Notes under the pieces: model-generated
What the model saw: the letters and a program-made list of their open reading frames with translations, nothing else
Databases searched by the model: none
Told to the model about the DNA's origin: nothing
Part shown: positions 16,158 to 22,077 of the stretch, piece by piece
How the letters are laid out: the number at the start of each line of letters is the position of its first letter
Position numbering within the stretch: position 1 is the first letter of the stretch
Made by a program: the position numbers and the translations under genes
From: Streptomyces sp. MH60
GTDB taxonomy: Bacteria > Actinomycetota > Actinomycetes > Streptomycetales > Streptomycetaceae
DNA: 42,782 nt
Reading direction: 5' to 3'
Assembly (NCBI RefSeq): GCF_002939385.1
Contig: NZ_MULI01000063.1
Span: 1-42,782, forward strand

Positions 16158-17360
16158 ATGGTTGCAGCAGACCTCCCCATCGGGGACTGGATCAGGCACC
16201 ACCGCGGCGGACGCCGTCAGGACGCTGTCGCCGGGTTGGTCGGCATCAGTCCCGACTACCTGTCGCAGATCGAACGCGGCCTGAAGGTCCCGTCGCTGCC
16301 GATCCTCTACGCGCTCGCGCAGGAGCTGGGGGTGCCAGCAGCAGCGCTGCTGTCAGAGCAGGCGCCCGCGACCGAGGAGGCGGCGGACACCGCCAAAGCA
16401 GCGGTCGGCCGGGCCTTCCTCGGATACGGCCCCGCCCGCAGCACAAGACCCGTGCCCTCGGCCGTGCTGCGGGACCGGGTGGAGGCCGCCTGGCAGTCCT
16501 GGCAGACCAGCGGCAATCGTTTCACGGAGGCCGCCGAGACGCTGCCAGACCTGGTCGCCGATGTCGAGCACGCCACCCGGGCTGCCCGAGCCAGCACCGA
16601 CCCAGCCGAGCGGCGGGCCGTACTGCGTGCCGCCGCCGATCTCTACTGCCTGCTCCGCTCATACCTGCGGCGCACGGGCCGAGTCGACCTCGCCACCATC
16701 GCCGCCGACCGGGCCAAGCGCGCTGCCGAGGACGCCGACGATCCGCTCCGTATCGCCGCCGCGCAGTGGAACTTGGGCCACGTCCTCCTCGCCGCCGGCC
16801 AGCCCGCCGAGGCGGAGGAACTGGCGCTCCGCGCCGCCGAGCAGGTCGCCGCCACGACGATGCCCGAGACCGAGCAGGCCGCCATGGTCGGGGCTCTCCA
16901 GCTTGTCGCGGTGGTCGGGGCCGCCCGGCGCCGCCGGTGGTGGGAGGCCCGGGACCGGCTGACTCAGCAAGCAGCGAAGGCCGCCCGGCGGGTGCCGGAC
17001 GACAGCAACGTGGCCCGGACCGTATTCGGGCCGACGAACGTCGCACTGCACGCCCTGTCCATCGACATGGAGGCCGGTGAGACCGGCGAGGCTCTGCACA
17101 CTGCGGACGCCATCGACACCAGCGGCCTGCCCAGCCGGGAGCGAGAGTTCACGTTCGGCCTGGAGGTCGCGGCCTGTCACTCTCAGCGCCGCGACGACGC
17201 CGCCGCACTGCTCGCCCTCCGCGACCTGGAAACTCTCGCCCCCGAAGACCTTGCGCGCACCCCCCTCGCCCGCCAACTGGTGCTTACGGTTATCCGACGC
17301 GCCCGGGGCATGCACGCTCGTCAGGCCGAGCAGTTGGCCGAGCGGATCGGCCTCGTCTAA
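16158..17360 (+). CDS. XRE-family regulator with TPR-like C-terminal domain
   Basis: The 400-residue protein has a classic XRE HTH at residues 8-65 (DWIRHHRGGRRQDAVAGLVG, then SPDYLSQIERGLKVPS) and a long helical region of TPR-like repeats (AAAQWNLGHVLLAAGQPAEA). This architecture is common in Streptomyces regulators that may sense small peptides or partner proteins, often near DUF397 genes. The ATG at 16158 has AAGGAG 6 nt upstream. It is the first gene of the rightward island operon, and the palindromes after its stop are good candidates for its targets. Confidence 0.87.
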   Translation: MVAADLPIGDWIRHHRGGRRQDAVAGLVGISPDYLSQIERGLKVPSLPILYALAQELGVPAAALLSEQAPATEEAADTAKAAVGRAFLGYGPARSTRPVPSAVLRDRVEAAWQSWQTSGNRFTEAAETLPDLVADVEHATRAARASTDPAERRAVLRAAADLYCLLRSYLRRTGRVDLATIAADRAKRAAEDADDPLRIAAAQWNLGHVLLAAGQPAEAEELALRAAEQVAATTMPETEQAAMVGALQLVAVVGAARRRRWWEARDRLTQQAAKAARRVPDDSNVARTVFGPTNVALHALSIDMEAGETGEALHTADAIDTSGLPSREREFTFGLEVAACHSQRRDDAAALLALRDLETLAPEDLARTPLARQLVLTVIRRARGMHARQAEQLAERIGLV

Positions 17361-17377
17361 AGGACGAGCCCGTGGCT

Positions 17378-17400
17378 CACCCGAGCTCACAGCTCGAGTG
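17378..17400 (+). promoter_or_regulatory. 10-bp dyad after the XRE gene
   Basis: The arms CACCCGAGCT and AGCTCGAGTG are complementary except for one position, with a CAC centre. The next eight bases (17401-17408, GACCGGTC) form another palindrome. It may act as a terminator or an operator. Confidence 0.45.
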
Positions 17401-17409
17401 GACCGGTCA

Positions 17410-17462
17410 ACACCTACATACGGTCACGGTTCTGGGACAGACCGCGATGACCGTAGAGGTGT
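17410..17462 (+). promoter_or_regulatory. Long leader hairpin covering the Shine-Dalgarno of the next gene
   Basis: Three nested paired blocks share one axis. ACACCT (17410-17415) pairs AGGTGT (17457-17462), ACGGTCA (17420-17426) pairs TGACCGT (17448-17454), and CGGT/CTG pairs CAG/ACCG around a GGA loop. The outer right arm is the probable ribosome site of the ATG at 17467. Confidence 0.65.
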
Positions 17463-17466
17463 GATC

Positions 17467-18051
17467 ATGACCAACGAACGGGCACTTCGTCCTGTCGAGT
17501 CAAGACCGGGCGTACTGGTGCATCCAGCGGCCAACCGTCAGCCGGCCGCGTCTCGCTGGCTGCTGTCGACGGTTCGGCACCGGGATCGGGCCCGGACGGA
17601 GTGGCAGGAGCACGGACTCACGATGCTGCCGTTGGGCACACTGTTCTCCGCGGTCCGTCTGCCACAGCGCCTGGTGCTCGCCGTCACTGGCGGGACCGGC
17701 CCCTCGCCTGAGGTCGACGCCGTCCTCGGCGAGGTCCTCGGCGGCGGCCCGGTCATCTGCGACCCGCACGGCCACCGGTATTACGCCCTCGTTCCGGCCA
17801 GCACGCCCACCACGTGGCACCAGGCGGTCGACGACTGGCGTGTGGTGGACGTCGACTGTCTCGGCCGCCACACCTACCTGGGCGTGCCGCGCGTCGACCT
17901 CACCGCTCTCGACCGACGGACGTACGCGTCGTACTGGGCGGTACCGATGCCGTCGATGGCCACGCTGTGCGCACCGATCGCTGTCGCCCGCCTCATCGCC
18001 GTCGGCCGGCACCAGCTGACCGAGCAGCCGGACGAAGAGAGACCGGCGTAA
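17467..18051 (+). CDS. Conserved Streptomyces protein of unknown function
   Basis: The 194-residue soluble protein has no domain I can name. Features are TEWQEHGLTMLPLGTLFSAVRLP followed by LVLAVTGGTG, a DPHGHRYYALVPA block and LGRHTYLGVPRVDLT. I recall similar Streptomyces hypothetical proteins near XRE/DUF397 loci, and the first half faintly recalls the start of bifunctional primase-polymerase domains, but no catalytic motif is present. The ATG at 17467 is preceded by GAGG inside a long hairpin, suggesting post-transcriptional control. Confidence 0.75.
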   Translation: MTNERALRPVESRPGVLVHPAANRQPAASRWLLSTVRHRDRARTEWQEHGLTMLPLGTLFSAVRLPQRLVLAVTGGTGPSPEVDAVLGEVLGGGPVICDPHGHRYYALVPASTPTTWHQAVDDWRVVDVDCLGRHTYLGVPRVDLTALDRRTYASYWAVPMPSMATLCAPIAVARLIAVGRHQLTEQPDEERPA

Positions 18052-18066
18052 CAGGGGACCCCAAAG

Positions 18067-18112
18067 CCCCCGCCCCGGGCCCCAATCCTGGACAGGTCGA
18101 GCCCCGGGCGGG
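18067..18112 (+). terminator. GC-rich hairpin between the unknown gene and the small-protein gene
   Basis: CCCGCCC pairs GGGCGGG, with a further GGGC/GCCC block after one mismatch, and encloses a small CCTG-GA-CAGG stem. It may be a partial terminator or processing site. Confidence 0.4.
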
Positions 18113-18172
18113 TTGCTCAGCGGCCGGAGACCGCTTCTCCGCAGGAGACAACCAAGACTCTGGAGGCAAGTA

Positions 18173-18412
18173 ATGCAGCAGAACCTGTACGCGCTGTCGG
18201 CAGCCGACGCGTCCACCCGGAAGTGGTGCGGTGGCAATCTCGGCGGCGACAACGAGACCTGCGTGACCACCGTGCCGCTGGCGGGCGCCGTGGATGCGTA
18301 CGCCGTCGGCGACTCCAAGGCCGAGGCGAACGGCAGCGAGCTGCGCATGACCGGCGCGGAGCTCGACTCGTTCGCCATCGAGTGGGCCCGGAACCGCGGC
18401 CTCGCGCTCTAG
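18173..18412 (+). CDS. Small DUF397-like protein, possible peptide substrate
   Basis: The 79-residue protein reads MQQNLYALSAADASTRKWCG at the start, then GGDNETCVTTVPL, AYAVGDSKAEANGSELRMTG and ELDSFAIEWARNRGLAL. The W...GG-N-CV...V-DSK...L...EL-SF pattern resembles DUF397 (the AbaA/WhiJ partner class next to XRE regulators). Two Cys lie in the first half. The ATG at 18173 has GGAGG about 6 nt upstream. It is followed by a strong palindrome and then by an unknown protein and a JmjC hydroxylase, the layout of a precursor peptide and its modifying enzymes. Regulator partner or RiPP-like substrate cannot be decided from sequence. Confidence 0.72.
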   Translation: MQQNLYALSAADASTRKWCGGNLGGDNETCVTTVPLAGAVDAYAVGDSKAEANGSELRMTGAELDSFAIEWARNRGLAL

Positions 18413-18440
18413 GCTGTCCGCCCACCTTCACGCCCACCAC

Positions 18441-18466
18441 GGGCCGCCCCGCGCGCGGGGCGGCCC
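18441..18466 (+). terminator. 26-nt perfect palindrome (attenuator or terminator)
   Basis: The arms GGGCCGCCCCGCG and CGCGGGGCGGCCC meet without a spacer and are followed by GTTCC. It sits 29 bp after the small-protein stop and 18 bp before the next start, so it probably limits read-through into the downstream enzymes. Confidence 0.75.
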
Positions 18467-18483
18467 GTTCCTGAAGGGATCTC

Positions 18484-19011
18484 ATGACCGTTACCACACC
18501 CGAACGAGTGATTCTGACCAGCCAGTCCTGGTCGGGTCACTGGCACGGTTTTGGCCCCTGGACCGGGTCGCCCGCGAGCTACTTCAACGAGGGCAACAGG
18601 CGGCCCGCACACGAGATCCTGCCCGACCCCGGTGCGTCCTGCGCCGACCGATACCGAGAGGCTGCCAGCGAGTTCACCAACGGGGCCCTGCCTCCGCTGA
18701 TGACCGGGCACTGGCTGCTGAAGCGCGGGCAGGCCGCGCGGGCCCGTACCTGGACGGCCGCCGCCGACGCCACACAGTGGCTGAAGGAGCAGTACGTCAG
18801 CAGCCCGCCCTTCGAGCGGACTGATGGAGCGCAGGCGTATGTCGGGCTCGACGTGAAGCTCGACTATGCCCTCAACGTGCTCCCGCGAGGCGTCGATGTC
18901 TCCTGGGTCCACTGGACGCCTTCCCGCTCCCTGTTTGCCGCTCAGGTCGTGTGCTGCCCGAACCTCCATCACTCGAATATCACGTGCCCCCTGCCCCCTC
19001 GTGATCTGTGA
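18484..19011 (+). CDS. Unknown protein paired with the JmjC hydroxylase
   Basis: The 175-residue soluble protein is rich in Trp and His (SWSGHWHGFGPWTGSPASYF; VSWVHWTPSRSLFAAQ) and has a Cys/His-containing C-terminus (VVCCPNLHHSNITCPL). I recognise no family. The clustered Cys and His near the end could bind metal, but no standard motif is present. The ATG at 18484 has AAGGG about 6 nt upstream. It ends 9 nt before the JmjC gene, whose ribosome site overlaps that gap, so the two are almost certainly translated together. Confidence 0.72.
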   Translation: MTVTTPERVILTSQSWSGHWHGFGPWTGSPASYFNEGNRRPAHEILPDPGASCADRYREAASEFTNGALPPLMTGHWLLKRGQAARARTWTAAADATQWLKEQYVSSPPFERTDGAQAYVGLDVKLDYALNVLPRGVDVSWVHWTPSRSLFAAQVVCCPNLHHSNITCPLPPRDL

Positions 19012-19020
19012 GGAGAGATC

Positions 19021-19917
19021 ATGTCCCTCCGCTTACTGCTGCCCGCCGAGGGCGTAGCTGGCCTCCTGTCCGCCTGGGCCGATCAGCCCCGTGTGTACGA
19101 CCGCAGGCTGACCGAGGACGACGAGGCCCTGAGCCTGGACTACTTCAACGAGCTGGTCGACACCGGCTGTGCGCCTCCTGACGAGGTCGCCGTGATCAAG
19201 GCGGGGCCCGCCAACCGGGCAGCGTTCCTCACCAACGGCCGCATCGACCCGGTCAAGCTGAGTGCCTTGCGGGATCAGGGCTATACGATCCGCTTCGGAA
19301 ATCTGCAGCGCTGGCTGCCTGCGTTCCACCGCATCTCCCAGGACATTCAGCGAGAGACCGGCTACTCGAACTACATGCACGCCTTCCTGACCCCCGGGGG
19401 CGAGCAAGGACTGCTGCATCACTGGGATCAGCAGATGGCCGTCATTGTTCAGGTGTCCGGCACCAAGACCTGGCAGTTGTGGAAACCGCCCGTTGAGTCC
19501 CCGATGCGCGAGTTCAACGAGTCGTTCCGAGTGTGGCGCGACGACTTCATCCCCGCATGGGAGGCCGCTGGCCCTGCCTTTACGGTCGAGCTGGCGGCCG
19601 GACAGACTCTGTTGTTGCCTCGCGGCTGGGTCCACAACCCGCATGCCCTGAATCACAGCGATCCCAGCTTGCACCTCACGTTCGCCATCCGGGAGCGCAC
19701 GCCCCTGTGGCTCGCCGAGCAACTGCTCGCGGAGGCTGTCCAGCAGCCGGAATTCCGCCGCGTGCTTCTCCCTGGTGAGTTGGAGCTGCCGACCCTCGCC
19801 GAACGGCTGGCCGAGACCAAGCAGGCCATCGCCGCGTTCCTTGACACGCTCGACATACCAGCAGCGGCGGCTCGCGTGCGGAAGGCGGCCCTGACCGAGC
19901 AGGAGTACAGCACCTGA
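19021..19917 (+). CDS. JmjC/cupin_4-type Fe(II)/2-oxoglutarate hydroxylase
   Basis: The 298-residue protein has the iron facial triad of JmjC (RoxA/NO66-like) oxygenases: H134-W-D136 in GLLHHWDQQMAVIVQVSG and H205 in LPRGWVHNPHAL. QVSGTKTWQLWKPP is the usual strand after the first motif. A helical dimerisation/winged-helix-like tail follows (about 230-298). Relatives hydroxylate ribosomal proteins or peptides on side chains. Here the gene sits in an operon with a small DUF397-like protein, its likely substrate or partner. Leu5 is a TTA codon (19033-19035), predicting bldA dependence. GAGGAGA precedes the ATG. Confidence 0.85.
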   Translation: MSLRLLLPAEGVAGLLSAWADQPRVYDRRLTEDDEALSLDYFNELVDTGCAPPDEVAVIKAGPANRAAFLTNGRIDPVKLSALRDQGYTIRFGNLQRWLPAFHRISQDIQRETGYSNYMHAFLTPGGEQGLLHHWDQQMAVIVQVSGTKTWQLWKPPVESPMREFNESFRVWRDDFIPAWEAAGPAFTVELAAGQTLLLPRGWVHNPHALNHSDPSLHLTFAIRERTPLWLAEQLLAEAVQQPEFRRVLLPGELELPTLAERLAETKQAIAAFLDTLDIPAAAARVRKAALTEQEYST

Positions 19918-19964
19918 CGAGGATGGGCCGGCGGTCGCTGCGGTGTGTCCTGTCCGCCCAGCCC

Positions 19965-20111
19965 TCAGCGCCGCGTCAGCACGTCGATGCCGGAGCGGCC
20001 GCACACGTCCGGCTGCGTCGAGTTCAGGTGCTCGCGCACATGACGGATGCGTCCCCCGACCAGGCGGCGGCGGGCGATGACCCGCTCATCGGGCGGGATG
20101 GGACGTGGCAC
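19965..20111 (-). pseudogene. Truncated XRE-family HTH gene
   Basis: The 48-codon frame reads as the first half of an XRE domain (RRRLVGGRIRHVREHLNSTQ, then PDVCGRSGIDVLT) and stops two residues after the third helix begins, where functional relatives continue with a Ser-Arg-Ile-Glu-type block and a further 30-plus residues. No continuation is visible in the other frames. It lies within 75 bp of the right-hand repeat and looks like insertion debris. Confidence 0.6.
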
Positions 20112-20182
20112 TCGTCCACCCCACCGACCGTGTGACCTCTCGGGCCGGCGACGGGCCGGCAAGCGATCAAGACGGGTGACCA

Positions 20183-20206
20183 AAACGGACAGGACCCCAG
20201 CTCGTT
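20183..20206. repeat. 24-bp direct repeat, right copy (candidate attachment site)
   Basis: It differs from 15248-15271 at one position (G20188 for A15253). It overlaps the distal arm and T-rich tail of the tRNA-Lys terminator. Confidence 0.55.
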
Positions 20207-20226
20207 CCTGCGGTGAGCTGGGGTCC
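20192..20226 (-). terminator. Terminator of tRNA-Lys
   Basis: A perfect 12-bp stem (GGACCCCAGCTC, 20192-20203, with 20215-20226) has an 11-nt loop and is followed on the minus strand by TGTCCGTTTTGG. Confidence 0.8.
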
Positions 20227-20232
20227 GGCGGG

Positions 20233-20305
20233 TAGGCCCTGTGGGACTCGAACCCACAACCAATGGATTAAAAGTCCACTGCTCTGCCAATTGAGCTAAG
20301 GGCCC
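20233..20305 (-). tRNA. tRNA-Lys (TTT)
   Basis: The 73-nt cloverleaf has acceptor GGGCCCT/AGGGCCT, anticodon loop CTTTTAA (anticodon TTT) and T-arm GTGGGTTCGAGTCCCAC. CCA is not encoded. It flanks the candidate island. Confidence 0.95.
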
Positions 20306-20412
20306 AGGCGGTGTGTTGCGTGATGTTGCCACACCGAGCATAGCCCGACGCCGCCGGGACGCCGATCGGGTATCGGGGTCACGGCCGCGTCGGAGGGTGG
20401 AGGAGCCCTCGG

Positions 20413-21948
20413 CTACGGGTCCACCGGCTCGGGGGTGCTCGCCCGGGCGGCGGCGCGGGCGCGGGTGCGTTCGTGGTCGGGGTTGAGGAACCAGTGCCGG
20501 GCCGAGGCCAGCCACCAGGTGGCGGCGAAGCCCAGGACGACCAGGACGGCGACGGGCGCGTAGTTGAAGGTCTCCCAGGTGACCGGGGAGACCTGGGGCA
20601 GCATGAACAGGACCGTGATGACGACGACCCACGTCACCGCGACCACCCCCACCGGCTGCGACCAGCGGCCCAGGTGCCACGGCCCGCGTTCGAAGGCGGC
20701 GCCCTTGCGGACGCGCAGCAGGGTCGGGATGACGTAGGCGATGTAGAGGCCGATGACCGCGATCGACGTCACCGCCGCGTAGGCCGTGACGTTGATCAGG
20801 TACGGGAGGCCCAGGACCAGCGCGGCCAGGGCCGCCAGCCAGACCGCCGCGACCGGGGTGCGGGTGCGCGGGTTCACCGAGTGCCAGACGTGGGACCAGG
20901 GCAGCGCGCCGTCCCGGGAGAAGGCGTAGATCATGCGGCTGTTGGCCGTCACCGATGCCATCCCGCAGAAGAGCTGCGCACCGATGACGACGAGGAGGAG
21001 GAGTTTGCCCGCCGTGGCGCCCAGTGCGTCCAGCAGGATCTGTGCGGGCGGGGCGCCGGTGGGGGACGTCAGGGCGCCGTCGTAGGACTGGATGGCGAAG
21101 GTGAAGCCGAGGAGGAGGACGAAGCCCGCGATCCAGGAGGTCCAGATGGAGCGGACGATGCCCTTCGGGCCGGCCGTGGACGCGTCGTGCGTCTCCTCGG
21201 TCATGTGGGCGGAGGCGTCGTAGCCGGTGAAGGTGTACTGGGCCATCAGGAGACCGATGAGGACGACGTACGCCCCGCTGCTCCAGCCCGTGTTGTTCAC
21301 GAACTCGCCGAAGACGAAGGACGCCGACTGGTGGTGGTCGGGCGCGAAGGTCAGCGCGCCGACGATGACCGCGACGCCGAGGACGTGCCACCACACGCTC
21401 ACGCTGTTCAGCAGGCCGACGATGCGGACGCCGAAGGTGTTCAGCAGGCCGTGCAGGATCAGGATGGCCGCGAAGAGCAGGATCGTGCGGCCCGGCGTCA
21501 CCTCGAAGTCGAACTGCAGGTTCAGATAGGCGCCGAGGAAGGACGCGGCGCCGAAGTCGATGCCGGCGGTGACCGCGACCTGGCCCAGCACGTTGAACCA
21601 GCCCGTGAACCAGGCCCAGGCCGCCGCCGTGCGCGGGGGCGCCAGGCGGTGCGCCCAGAAGTACAGGCCCGCCGAGGTCGGGTACGCCGAGCAGATCTCG
21701 GCCATCGCCAGACCGACGAAGAGCGTCATCAGGCCGACGGCGACCCAGCCCCACGTGATGACGGCGGGGCCGCCCGTGTTCATGCCGAAGAGGTAGAGGG
21801 TCAGGCAGCCCGACAGGACCGAGATGATCGTGAAGGAGACCGCGTAGTTGGAGAACGCCGACATGCGGCGGGCCAGAACCTGGGTGTAGCCGAGCTGGGC
21901 CAGCCGTTCCTCGTCCGACAGCCCACTCGCCTTGGCGTCATCTGTCAT
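20413..21948 (-). CDS. APC-superfamily amino acid/amine permease
   Basis: The 511-residue protein has about twelve hydrophobic segments and the GABA-permease/UGA4-like signatures: SDEERLAQLGYTQVLARRMS at the N-terminus, MAEICSAYPTSAGLYFWAHR after helix 2, and FTGYDASAHMTEETHDAS in the middle. It probably imports an amino acid, GABA or a polyamine with protons; the substrate is not readable. The ATG at 21948 has a G-run as a weak ribosome site. It is followed by tRNA-Lys in the same direction, separated by its own promoter region. Confidence 0.88.
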   Translation of the reverse strand: MTDDAKASGLSDEERLAQLGYTQVLARRMSAFSNYAVSFTIISVLSGCLTLYLFGMNTGGPAVITWGWVAVGLMTLFVGLAMAEICSAYPTSAGLYFWAHRLAPPRTAAAWAWFTGWFNVLGQVAVTAGIDFGAASFLGAYLNLQFDFEVTPGRTILLFAAILILHGLLNTFGVRIVGLLNSVSVWWHVLGVAVIVGALTFAPDHHQSASFVFGEFVNNTGWSSGAYVVLIGLLMAQYTFTGYDASAHMTEETHDASTAGPKGIVRSIWTSWIAGFVLLLGFTFAIQSYDGALTSPTGAPPAQILLDALGATAGKLLLLVVIGAQLFCGMASVTANSRMIYAFSRDGALPWSHVWHSVNPRTRTPVAAVWLAALAALVLGLPYLINVTAYAAVTSIAVIGLYIAYVIPTLLRVRKGAAFERGPWHLGRWSQPVGVVAVTWVVVITVLFMLPQVSPVTWETFNYAPVAVLVVLGFAATWWLASARHWFLNPDHERTRARAAARASTPEPVDP

Positions 21949-22019
21949 GCCCCCAGCAATTCCCTAGCGGTGGGCGTGACATGCGTCACTCCGTGGCCGA
22001 AACCGGACCGCAACGCGAA

Positions 22020-22059
22020 GCGCCGTGGCCTCCACCCGTCAGGGCGGAGGCCACGGCGC
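22020..22059 (-). terminator. Terminator of the DEAD-box gene
   Basis: A perfect 14-bp stem (GCGCCGTGGCCTCC, 22020-22033, with 22046-22059) and a 12-nt loop lie 19 bp after the helicase stop. Confidence 0.75.
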
Positions 22060-22077
22060 GTCTCAGGTGCTCAGGCG

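Larger units (their letters stand above)
15272..20182. mobile_element. Candidate 4.9-kb island inserted at the tRNA-Lys terminator
   Basis: The segment between the two 24-bp repeats carries seven genes that look accessory and a truncated regulator gene near its right edge. Third-position GC is visibly lower than in the flanks. No integrase or transposase lies inside, so if mobile it is a remnant or is moved in trans. The inference rests on the repeats, the tRNA neighbour and the gene content. Confidence 0.4.

Noticed and set aside
15248..20206. Insertion sequence or transposon as the source of the 24-bp repeats
   Set aside because: There is no transposase, no terminal inverted repeats and the repeats are too long for a target duplication; the tRNA terminator context fits site-specific insertion better.
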